A stretch of 64,000 bases of DNA, from NCBI RefSeq assembly GCF_002933295.1, contig NZ_PSSW01000010.1, positions 1 through 64,000 on the forward strand, in the 5' to 3' direction. Positions within the stretch are counted from its first letter, which is position 1. Every line of letters begins with the position of its first letter. Shown in pieces: positions 17,623 through 25,512 of this stretch. The notes under the pieces were generated by a model, which was not told where the DNA came from, did no database searches, and saw only the letters and a list, made by a program, of their open reading frames with translations. The DNA comes from Marinobacter flavimaris. Its GTDB lineage: Bacteria; Pseudomonadota; Gammaproteobacteria; Pseudomonadales; Oleiphilaceae. The translations under genes were made by a program, and so were the position numbers.

Positions 17623-18204
17623 TTATAAAGAGGCCGCCCTTTCCTCCGCCTGATCCGCACCCGCCACATTACCTCGAGCCCGGCGAATATCCGCCAGCAA
17701 CAGCCAGCCGGCTCTCTGCAGCCGAATATCACTTCCCGCCAGGGACAACCCCTTCAGGGTGAACTGCTCCGCTGAGCCCAACTGATTACCCGCCACATAG
17801 GCCTCGGACAATTTGAAATACACCTCCGCAGATCGGGGGGCGATCCGCTGTGCGCGCTCGAGGCGTGCGATAGCGCCAGAGATGTTACCTTGGGCCAACA
17901 GCTGATCGGCCTCACGTACCAGGCTGAGCGCCGCCGGTGAGAGCCCATCCCCGGTTTCCCGATAGCTAGGGGAGCTGGACCGGGCCGGTTCCCGGGTTTC
18001 CGAAGCCGCCTCTGGCTGTTCGCTCTTGCGCCACACGGGGGCTTCGCTTTCTTCGCTATCAGTACTGGTTCTGGGTGGTTCGGGCGCCTTGGCCGGCTCA
18101 CTGCCGATCGGCACGTAGATTCCGCCTCCTGGCCCGGAAGCACAACCAGCCACGGATAGCAGCGTGGCGATCAGGGCAGTCCTTAACGAAAGTCGGTCAA
18201 TCAT
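17623..18204 (-). CDS. TPR lipoprotein coupled to mrcB
   Basis: The 193-residue predicted lipoprotein has a lipobox LLSVAGC (C21), a long Pro/Ser/Glu-rich linker (about 25-85) and tandem TPR motifs (about 90-190; ADQLLAQGNISGAIARLERA and YFKLSEAYVAGNQLGSAEQF). Its ATG overlaps the mrcB stop by 4 bases, so it is translationally coupled to PBP1b. The arrangement suggests an outer-membrane partner or regulator of PBP1b, analogous in idea to LpoB, though it is not recognisably homologous to it. That role is inference. Confidence 0.75.
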   Translation of the reverse strand: MIDRLSLRTALIATLLSVAGCASGPGGGIYVPIGSEPAKAPEPPRTSTDSEESEAPVWRKSEQPEAASETREPARSSSPSYRETGDGLSPAALSLVREADQLLAQGNISGAIARLERAQRIAPRSAEVYFKLSEAYVAGNQLGSAEQFTLKGLSLAGSDIRLQRAGWLLLADIRRARGNVAGADQAEERAASL

Positions 18205-20531
18205 TGAAACAGTCCTTCAAACCAACCCCGGATTCGACGTTCCAGAGTTCCGGAGCATGAAATTGTCTGCGTGGGTTCACTGCCAGCAATGTAGGGCAGC
18301 AGGCGGGCATTGTCGCAGTATTCGTCTGTGAGTGCCTGCCGCTCCGAATTCACCCAGTGATAACTGACCCCGTCGGGTACCACCGGCGAGAAGCCGTGCT
18401 GGGGAACCTGCGCCATAAACCTCGACCACACCGGCAGAGCGCCACTGGCCCCGGTCAGTGAAGTTGGCCCGTTATCATCCCGCCCAACCCAGGCCACCGC
18501 AAGCAGGTCGCCACTGAACCCGGCAAACCAGGAGTCCCTACCATCATCGGTGGTGCCGGTCTTGCCGGCAAGACTGAGCTCTTCAGGCACGGTGTAATAG
18601 GCAGAGCGTCCTGTCCCCTCCTGCATGGTTTCCTGCATTGCGTATTGCACCAGGTGCACGGCGGCGGGATCGGCCACTTGCTCAACTTCAAGACTGTAAC
18701 GGGATAGCGCCTCACCGCCGGCGTCCGTGACTTCACGGATCGTGCGCAGCGGCGTATTGAAGCCGGATGTCGCCAGCCCCTGATAGATCTGCGCCACGGT
18801 CACCGGGCTCATGGAAACCGAGCCCAGAAGCATCGACGGGTAACGTGAAATCGGGGTATCGACGCCGAACGCTGTCAGCGTCTCCTGCACCCGATCCACT
18901 CCGATATCCAGCCCGACACGCACGGCAGGCAGGTTGTAAGAGTGGGACAGGGCCTTGTGCAGGGGTACTTCGCCCCGCTCCTCGCCATCATAGTTCTTGG
19001 GCTGCCAGCGTTTGCCATCGTCGAATTCCAGGGTAAAGCTCTTATCCAGCACCGGTGTGGTCAGGGTATACCTCTCCGGCTCCTGCAACGCCGACAGATA
19101 GATAAACGGCTTGATCAACGATCCGATGGGACGGTTGGCATCCAGTGCCCGGTTGAACCCGGCAAATTGCGGGTCGCGGCCACCCACAAGTGCCAGCACT
19201 TCCCCGGAATCCTTCGCAGTGACTACCAGAGTCGCTTCCAGCGCCTCGGCATTCTGCCCACCGCCCAGCCTCGGGAGGGTATCGGTTACCGCATACTCTG
19301 CCGCGTACTGGATCGCCGGGTTCAGGGTCGTGAAAATCCGCAAACCTTCACTGCGCAGATCCTCTTCCTTGTAATCGCGGGCAAGGTGTCGCCGAACCAG
19401 ATCGATATAGGCCGGGTACCGATTTTCCGAATACGACGGGCGCTCACTGACGCCCAGCGGCAATCCACGAGCCCTGGACGCGCGCCCCGGCTCAATGAGG
19501 CCGGCCTGTTCCATTTCAGAAATCACCAGATTCCGCCGCTCGGTTGCGCGCTCCGGGTGGCGGCGCGGATTGTAGTAACTGGGGCCTTTGACCATGCCCA
19601 CCAGCAAAGCGATCTGGTGCACATCCAGATCCTTGAGGGATTCGCCAAAATAGAACTGGCTGGCAAGACCGAAACCATGAATGCTGCGCGTACCGGCTTG
19701 TCCGAGGTAGACCTCGTTCAGATAGGTTTCGAGGATATCGTCTTTTTCATAGTGCAACTCCAGGAGCACCGACATCAGGGCTTCGTTGGCCTTTCTCACC
19801 AGCGTCTGCTCTCGAGTCAGAAAGAAGTTTTTCACCAATTGTTGAGTCAGCGTGCTGCCACCCTGAACGATGCGCCCGGCCTGGATGTTGGCAAGCATGG
19901 CCCGGCCAATAGAAAGTGGCGCGATGCCGAAATGGTCGTAGAAGTTACGATCCTCCACCGCCATCAGAGTGGTGGGCAACAGGGCCGGCACTTCATCCAG
20001 CTGAACCAGCACCCGGTCCTCCTTGTGCGCCGGGTAGATGCCGCCAATCTGCGCCGGCTCAAGCCGCACAATCGGGGCATTATCGCCTTCAATCACCGAA
20101 AAGCCCTGAACCCGATCGCCAGATATCATCAGTGAGATCCTGCGCCTGGGTTCATCGCCGTCCGGGAAGGAAAAGCCCCGGGTACTGATCACAAAGCGAT
20201 TGCCCGTGCGCTGGTAACTGCCGGATTTCCTGCCGTCACCCTTACGGAAACCGGAGAGGCTCAGTTCCCTCTCCAGGGCACCGGCACTGACGCTGGCGCC
20301 ATCGAAAAGCTCCAGAGGGCGCGCGTAAACCCGGGACGGAACCTCGAAACGCCGGCCCTCGAAACGGGAGGTCACCACGGCATCGAGGTAAACCATCCAT
20401 CCGGCCAGCAAAACGAGACCGATGGCACATAACCGGAACATGAAACGCCAGAACCACGGCCGACGACCGTTTTTTGAAGAGCGTCTGGTGGGCTTTCGCC
20501 TGGGGCTGGAGGATGCTTTGGATTTTTTCAT
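18201..20531 (-). CDS. mrcB: Penicillin-binding protein 1B
   Basis: Bifunctional class A PBP that polymerises and cross-links peptidoglycan. The 776-residue protein has a basic cytoplasmic tail, one transmembrane helix (about 30-52) and a UB2H-like region. The glycosyltransferase domain follows (AVEDRNFYDHFG near 190, then GGSTLTQQLVKN), and then the transpeptidase domain with the SLIK serine (about 472), SYN and KTGTT (about 656). The ATG at 20531 has no Shine-Dalgarno sequence, and TTATAAT lies so close that transcription could start at the ATG itself. An upstream ATG at 20573 adds 14 residues with no support. Confidence 0.95.
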   Translation of the reverse strand: MKKSKASSSPRRKPTRRSSKNGRRPWFWRFMFRLCAIGLVLLAGWMVYLDAVVTSRFEGRRFEVPSRVYARPLELFDGASVSAGALERELSLSGFRKGDGRKSGSYQRTGNRFVISTRGFSFPDGDEPRRRISLMISGDRVQGFSVIEGDNAPIVRLEPAQIGGIYPAHKEDRVLVQLDEVPALLPTTLMAVEDRNFYDHFGIAPLSIGRAMLANIQAGRIVQGGSTLTQQLVKNFFLTREQTLVRKANEALMSVLLELHYEKDDILETYLNEVYLGQAGTRSIHGFGLASQFYFGESLKDLDVHQIALLVGMVKGPSYYNPRRHPERATERRNLVISEMEQAGLIEPGRASRARGLPLGVSERPSYSENRYPAYIDLVRRHLARDYKEEDLRSEGLRIFTTLNPAIQYAAEYAVTDTLPRLGGGQNAEALEATLVVTAKDSGEVLALVGGRDPQFAGFNRALDANRPIGSLIKPFIYLSALQEPERYTLTTPVLDKSFTLEFDDGKRWQPKNYDGEERGEVPLHKALSHSYNLPAVRVGLDIGVDRVQETLTAFGVDTPISRYPSMLLGSVSMSPVTVAQIYQGLATSGFNTPLRTIREVTDAGGEALSRYSLEVEQVADPAAVHLVQYAMQETMQEGTGRSAYYTVPEELSLAGKTGTTDDGRDSWFAGFSGDLLAVAWVGRDDNGPTSLTGASGALPVWSRFMAQVPQHGFSPVVPDGVSYHWVNSERQALTDEYCDNARLLPYIAGSEPTQTISCSGTLERRIRGWFEGLFQ

Positions 20532-20649
20532 GGCGCGATTATAACGAAGGGAACGGTGAGGAAGGCAGGCCATCCGTGTGTTATTTCTGTAATCTGCCCG
20601 TTATGATAGAGCAAGAAAAATCAATAGGTTCAGGGAACGCGAGGAGAAC

Positions 20650-22239
20650 ATGGTGAGTGAGACATCCCCAGGCAATCTGATTCTGTCGATGCAGAATCCG
20701 GACCTGTACGACCATCCTGTCGATGGCTTTCAGGTTATCGAAACTCACATCTCACAGGTGATCCTGACCGGTGACTACGCCTACAAGATCAAGAAGCCCA
20801 TGGATTTCGGCTTCCTGAACTTCTCCACTCTCGATCGCAGAAAACATTTCTGCGAGGAGGAGCTGCGACTCAACCGGAGGCTCGCGGAAAACCTGTATCT
20901 GGAGGTGGTGCCCATCACCGGGACACCGGAAGCTCCTATCCTTGGCGGCGAGGGCGAGGCTTTCGAATACGCCATCAAGATGCGGCAGTTCGGCCAGGAC
21001 CAGCTTTTCGATCGCCTGCAGGAACAAGGGAAACTGGCGCCCGAATTGTTGACCGATCTTGCCCGTCAGGTCGCCGCCTTCCACGAACAGTTGCCGCCCG
21101 TGCCTGATGAAAAGCCGCTTGGAACCCCGGAGGCTGTGTTTGCCGCCATGCAGGAGAACTTCGACCAGATCCGTCCGATGATTGACGACTCGGATCTGCT
21201 TCTGCAGCTGGATAACCTCCAGGCCTGGACCGAATCCACCTTCGAGCGGCACCGGGAGCTGATCGCCGAACGCCGCGCCAGCGGTATGGTGCGGGAATGC
21301 CACGGCGACCTCCATCTGGCGAATATCACCCGCTTCGAGGGTGAGGTCACCGTTTTCGACTGCATCGAATTCAGCGAGCCGTTCCGCTGGATTGATGTCA
21401 TCAACGATCTCGCGTTCCTGCTGATGGATCTGGAGTCCCGCGGGGAAAGTGCCCTCGCCAACCAGGTGCTGAATACTTACCTGGAATACCGGGACGACTT
21501 CGAGGCTCTGCCGTTGCTGCCACTCTACAAGGCGTACCGCGCCATGGTCCGCGCCAAGATCGCACTGTTCACCATGGGCAACCCGGGAATCACGGACGCC
21601 GAGAAAGCCGATCTGATGCAACGTTATCGCGACTATGCCCAACTGGCAGAGGATTACGGCACCATCCCCAACCACTACCTGTTGGCTACAACCGGCCTGT
21701 CCGCCAGCGGCAAGACCTGCGTCAGCGCCGCCATGGCAACCGAGCTGGGGCTGATCCGCCTGCGTTCCGATGTCGAGCGCAAGCGCCTGCACGGGTTGGC
21801 GCCACTGGAGAGTTCCCGCTCACCGACCGGTGGCAACCTGTACACGGAGGAAGCAACAGAGAAAACCTATCAGCGGCTGGCCGAGCTCGCCGGCCACGTT
21901 CTGGCAGCCGGGTTCCCGGTGATTGTGGACGCCGCCAGCCTGAAACAGAAGGAACGGTCCTTGTTGGCATCCGTAGCCGAGGCCCAGGGTGTGCCCTTTA
22001 CTCTGATCCATTGCGAGGCACCGGAAGACCTGCGCCGGGAGTGGATCCGCAATCGCAAGGGCGATGCCTCCGAGGCAACCGAGGAATTGCTGGACGCCCA
22101 GCAAACCTGGTTTGAACCGTTAACCGCGGAGGAGAAGAGCCACACCATCCACCTTCACACTGACCAGGAGCATGTGGCAGAGGCGGTGGCCGACCGGATC
22201 CGCCAACATCTGGGTATCCCCGGCGGCAAGGCCGACTAA
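20650..22239 (+). CDS. Fused aminoglycoside-phosphotransferase-like/P-loop ATPase protein
   Basis: The 529-residue two-domain protein has a COG2187-type kinase-like domain (about 20-330; CHGDLHLANI catalytic loop and FDCIEFSEPFRWIDV metal site). A COG0645-type P-loop domain follows (about 345-520; Walker A GLSASGKT near 352). The family is widespread in proteobacteria with no established substrate. AGGAGA shortly before the ATG supports the start. It is divergent from mrcB and is followed by a pentapeptide-repeat gene and a Rieske gene on the same strand. Confidence 0.85.
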   Translation: MVSETSPGNLILSMQNPDLYDHPVDGFQVIETHISQVILTGDYAYKIKKPMDFGFLNFSTLDRRKHFCEEELRLNRRLAENLYLEVVPITGTPEAPILGGEGEAFEYAIKMRQFGQDQLFDRLQEQGKLAPELLTDLARQVAAFHEQLPPVPDEKPLGTPEAVFAAMQENFDQIRPMIDDSDLLLQLDNLQAWTESTFERHRELIAERRASGMVRECHGDLHLANITRFEGEVTVFDCIEFSEPFRWIDVINDLAFLLMDLESRGESALANQVLNTYLEYRDDFEALPLLPLYKAYRAMVRAKIALFTMGNPGITDAEKADLMQRYRDYAQLAEDYGTIPNHYLLATTGLSASGKTCVSAAMATELGLIRLRSDVERKRLHGLAPLESSRSPTGGNLYTEEATEKTYQRLAELAGHVLAAGFPVIVDAASLKQKERSLLASVAEAQGVPFTLIHCEAPEDLRREWIRNRKGDASEATEELLDAQQTWFEPLTAEEKSHTIHLHTDQEHVAEAVADRIRQHLGIPGGKAD

Positions 22240-22279
22240 GAACAACAACTGGCTCCCACTGGCGAGCGCGAGGTTCGAT

Positions 22280-22648
22280 ATGGACGATAAAAGCGAACAC
22301 GAAGTACATCAGATCAGTCACCCGCTCTACGATATTCTTCGTAGCGAAGACATGCAGGCGTTCAATGCTGAAAAGGCAAAGCTTGCAGAGTTACCCAGTT
22401 TCGCCCATGGCGATTTCCGGGGTCTGGATCTCAGGGGAATGGATGCCAAGGGGCTGGATTTCCGCCACGCCTACTTCCGGGGCGCCGACCTGCGAGGTGT
22501 CGACTTCTCGAAATCCCGAATGGAAGGCTCCAGTATTGCCAGCGCCAAGATTTCCGGCTGCTATTTTCCGCATCGTCTGGACGCCGATGAGATCGTCATG
22601 TCCCTGAATCACGGGACCCGCATGCGATACACGATCTTGCCGAAATGA
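22280..22648 (+). CDS. Pentapeptide-repeat protein
   Basis: The 122-residue protein carries about eight A(D/N)LXX-like five-residue repeats (about 45-100; FRGLDLRGMDAKGLDF, then FRGADLRGVDF), which form a right-handed beta-helix. Function unknown. The ATG at 22280 follows GAGGT by five bases. Its stop overlaps the Rieske gene start by 4 bases, so the two are coupled. Confidence 0.8.
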   Translation: MDDKSEHEVHQISHPLYDILRSEDMQAFNAEKAKLAELPSFAHGDFRGLDLRGMDAKGLDFRHAYFRGADLRGVDFSKSRMEGSSIASAKISGCYFPHRLDADEIVMSLNHGTRMRYTILPK

Positions 22649-23016
22649 GCAGCGTCCCGCATACCTGGCAGCCCGTCTGTCCGGCCTCCGAGCTGACACC
22701 GGGCCAATTCGTGGAATTCCGGCTCCGGGAAAAGGCCCGGGAGCCGGCAGGCATGCCGCTGACCGGGTTCCTGTTTCTCGACGGTGGCACGCCCCGCGCC
22801 TACCTGAACATCTGCCCGCATCTGGGCGTTGAACTGAACTGGATGCCCGGCCGGTTCATGGATTCCGACAACCTGTTTATCCAGTGTTCCACCCACGGCG
22901 CCCTGTTCAAGCCCTCAGACGGCGAATGCATTGCCGGGCCCTGCCAGGGCGATGCGCTCACCCAGCTGGACCTGCGGGAGCGGGACGGCCAGATTGAGGT
23001 CAGACTTCCAGAATAA
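22645..23016 (+). CDS. Rieske [2Fe-2S] protein
   Basis: Small soluble Rieske ferredoxin of 123 residues. The cluster ligands are C57/H59 (NICPHLG) and C81/H84 (CSTHGALF), spaced as in the family. There is no membrane anchor or oxygenase domain, so it probably acts as a free electron carrier; the partner is not evident. The ATG overlaps the pentapeptide gene stop. Its 3' end overlaps the convergent sfsA gene by 17 bases. Confidence 0.88.
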   Translation: MSSVPHTWQPVCPASELTPGQFVEFRLREKAREPAGMPLTGFLFLDGGTPRAYLNICPHLGVELNWMPGRFMDSDNLFIQCSTHGALFKPSDGECIAGPCQGDALTQLDLRERDGQIEVRLPE

Positions 23017-23731
23017 CGGGCACCGATTCGGTCAGGGTCAACACACCTGTTGGCGTGCCGTCGCTCTCGCTCAGATCGGCACGATAGGCGATCACTTCCA
23101 CGCCAGAATCGCAGGCCTCCCGCAGTAACTCACCGTATTTTCGATCAATATGGTCCGCCGGGCGAACGGTTTGAATACCGGTGTGATTCACCACGAAAAA
23201 CAGCACCGCGCGATCGCCCTGCTCAACCTGGGCAATCAGCTCCCGCAGATGCTTCTGGCCGCGCTCGGTCACCGCATCGGGGAAAAAACCCTGAGCATCT
23301 TCCGCCAGCGTGACATTCTTGACCTCCACCCAGGCATCGGCCGCGGTGTCATGGCCGGAAAGCAGCAGGTCGATCCGGCTTTTCTCCGAACCGTACTTAA
23401 CCTCGGCGCGGCACTCGGAATAGCCGGCCAGCTCCACCACGGTGCCGGCCTGCACGGCCGCCCGGGCCTGGCTGTTCGGCCGGGCGGTGTTCACGCAGGC
23501 CAGTTGCCCGGGCGAGGTTTCCACCAACTCCCAGGTGTACTGGAGTTTGCGCTTGGGGTTATCGCTATGGCTAAGCCAGACTCGCGCGTCCTCCGGCTGA
23601 CAGCCCAGCATGGAGCCGGTGTTCGGACAATGGGCCGTAATTTCTGAACCATCCGGCAGACGCACGTCTGCCAGAAAGCGTTTGTAGCGGCGGATAAGCC
23701 GGCCTTCAACCAGCGGTTCTGGAAACTTCAT
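23000..23731 (-). CDS. sfsA: Sugar fermentation stimulation protein homolog SfsA
   Basis: The 243-residue SfsA-family protein begins MKFPEPLVEGRLIRRYKRF and carries the conserved HCPNTGSM and EVKNVTL motifs. The fold is nuclease-like/OB with proposed nucleic-acid binding; the real role is poorly known. GGAGA five bases before the ATG fixes the start. It is convergent with the Rieske gene (17-base overlap) and divergent from dksA, an sfsA–dksA neighbourhood common in gammaproteobacteria. Confidence 0.94.
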   Translation of the reverse strand: MKFPEPLVEGRLIRRYKRFLADVRLPDGSEITAHCPNTGSMLGCQPEDARVWLSHSDNPKRKLQYTWELVETSPGQLACVNTARPNSQARAAVQAGTVVELAGYSECRAEVKYGSEKSRIDLLLSGHDTAADAWVEVKNVTLAEDAQGFFPDAVTERGQKHLRELIAQVEQGDRAVLFFVVNHTGIQTVRPADHIDRKYGELLREACDSGVEVIAYRADLSESDGTPTGVLTLTESVPVILEV

Positions 23732-23910
23732 GTGATCTCCGTACAAAAGTCGATGTCACAAGGCTGGCACCCCCGTGACTAATCTGCTATTTTCCGCAAA
23801 TTCCCGTTTCAGGACGAATGCTTCATCCAGGGTACAACCGCGCAGCCACGGGGGCTCACGCGGAGGGAAGCAAACCGTTCTTGTGAAGTACAAACAAGAG
23901 GCCGGGTTCA

Positions 23911-24351
23911 ATGGCAACTACTGCAGAACAACCACGCGAACGTTTTACCAACTTCACCCCCTATGAAATGAAGAAGGGTGAAGAGTACATGAGTGCGGAA
24001 ATGCTCCAGCACTTCAAAGATCTGCTGCTGCAATGGAAGCAGGAGCTGATGGAAGAAGTCGACCGCACCATGCACCACATGCAGGAAGACGCCGCAAATT
24101 ACGCGGATCCCAGCGATCGCGCAACCCAGGAGGAAGAATTCAGCCTGGAGCTGCGTACCCGCGACCGCGAGCGGAAGCTGATCAAGAAGATTGACCAGAC
24201 CATCGACCGCATCGACAAAGACGACTATGGCTTCTGCGATCAGTGTGGCGTGGAAATCGGTATCCGCCGTCTGGAAGCTCGACCAACAGCCACCCTGTGC
24301 ATCGACTGCAAGACACTGGCCGAGATTCGCGAACGCCAGACCGGCATCTGA
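23911..24351 (+). CDS. dksA: RNA polymerase-binding transcription factor DksA
   Basis: Binds the RNA polymerase secondary channel and works with ppGpp in the stringent response. The 146-residue protein has a coiled coil (about 30-105) with the tip DPSDRA, whose acidic residues D66 and D69 match the functional pair in E. coli. The C4 zinc finger is C109/C112 and C130/C133. It is followed by gluQ, the usual order. SpoT and RpoZ, its functional partners, are also in this window. Confidence 0.97.
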   Translation: MATTAEQPRERFTNFTPYEMKKGEEYMSAEMLQHFKDLLLQWKQELMEEVDRTMHHMQEDAANYADPSDRATQEEEFSLELRTRDRERKLIKKIDQTIDRIDKDDYGFCDQCGVEIGIRRLEARPTATLCIDCKTLAEIRERQTGI

Positions 24352-24412
24352 GCCTACTACGCAACAGCTGCCGGTTGGGGCTCTTCCCAGCCCCGCCGGC
24401 TGACTGACCGCC

Positions 24413-25285
24413 ATGAACAACCCTCACTACCGGGGCCGGTTTGCGCCCTCTCCGACAGGCCCGCTGCACTTTGGCTCCCTCGTTACCGCACTTGCCAGCT
24501 TTCTGGAAGCCCGCAGCCAGGGCGGCCAGTGGTTTATCCGCATTGAAGACCTGGATCCTCTGAGAGAGCCGCCGGAGGCGACCGGCCAGATCATTGCCAG
24601 CCTTGACGCCCACGGGCTGTTTCCCGACGAGCCGGTACGCTTTCAATCCAGACGTCACGACGCCTATCAGCACGCCGTTAACCGGCTGCTTGAAAGCGGC
24701 TACGCGTATCGTTGCCAGTGCTCGCGCAAGGAATTGCAGGCCAATGAGGGGCGCCACCCGAACCAGTGCCGCACTCGCACAGAAATCGACGGTGACCGGC
24801 CATTCGCAATCCGCTTTGCCCTCGAAGACGAAGACTGCCACTGGCAGGACCAGCTGCTGGGACCCCAGCACCAGACGGTGCAAGCAGAGCTTGACGATCC
24901 GGTCATCCTCCGCAAGGAGGGGTTCTACGCCTATCAAATGGCGGTGGTGGTCGATGACATTGATCAGGGCATCACGGACGTGGTGCGTGGTTCGGATCTG
25001 CTGGACATGACGGCGCAGCAGCAACAGATTTATCGTGCCCTGGGTGCTCTTCCTCCACGCTGGCTTCACATCCCGGTCATACTCAACGCGCAGGGTCAGA
25101 AGCTGAGCAAGCAGACCCATGCGCCAGCTCTTGATGATGACAAGCCTGTCGACAACCTGTTCATGGCGCTCGTTGCTCTTGGTCAGAACCCGCCTGCCAA
25201 CCTTGCCAGCGGTTCGCTGGATTCGCTGCTGGAGTGGGGCCGGAGTAACTGGCGACGGGGCGCCATCCACCTGACATCCCGGTGA
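24413..25285 (+). CDS. gluQ: Glutamyl-Q tRNA(Asp) synthetase
   Basis: Truncated GluRS paralogue that attaches glutamate to queuosine in the tRNA-Asp anticodon. The 290-residue protein has the HIGH-like PTGPLHFGSL near residue 15, the KMSKS equivalent KLSKQ near 228, zinc-ligand cysteines around 100-120, and no anticodon-binding domain. It is located between dksA and cbrX, as in Pseudomonas. Confidence 0.95.
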   Translation: MNNPHYRGRFAPSPTGPLHFGSLVTALASFLEARSQGGQWFIRIEDLDPLREPPEATGQIIASLDAHGLFPDEPVRFQSRRHDAYQHAVNRLLESGYAYRCQCSRKELQANEGRHPNQCRTRTEIDGDRPFAIRFALEDEDCHWQDQLLGPQHQTVQAELDDPVILRKEGFYAYQMAVVVDDIDQGITDVVRGSDLLDMTAQQQQIYRALGALPPRWLHIPVILNAQGQKLSKQTHAPALDDDKPVDNLFMALVALGQNPPANLASGSLDSLLEWGRSNWRRGAIHLTSR

Positions 25286-25335
25286 GGGACATGGTATAAA
25301 GCCCTTCTCACACCTCAGCGCGGATAGCATGCCTG

Positions 25336-25512
25336 ATGTATATCTACCGTCTGGTCTTCCTGTTGGTACTGGCCATCTATATCTTTTCTCCCAACATCCT
25401 TGACTGGTGGACTTCGCCGGGAAACGTCTGGTATAGCCCCTACCTTATCTGGGCCGGGCTGATCGCCATCGGTTTCTGGCTTGAATGGCGGCGGGACCCC
25501 AATGAGTTTTAG
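25336..25512 (+). CDS. cbrX: Small membrane protein CbrX
   Basis: A 58-residue protein read directly from the bases. It begins MYIYRLVFLLVLAIYIFSP, has a second hydrophobic stretch (YLIWAGLIAIGFWLEW), and ends RRDPNEF. Two membrane spans fill almost the whole protein. Pseudomonas has a small membrane ORF called cbrX in exactly this position before cbrA. Its stop lies 8 bases inside cbrA, whose ATG begins at 25502, so the genes overlap by 11 bases in different frames and cbrA translation is probably coupled. The ribosome binding site of cbrX itself is weak. Confidence 0.8.
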   Translation: MYIYRLVFLLVLAIYIFSPNILDWWTSPGNVWYSPYLIWAGLIAIGFWLEWRRDPNEF

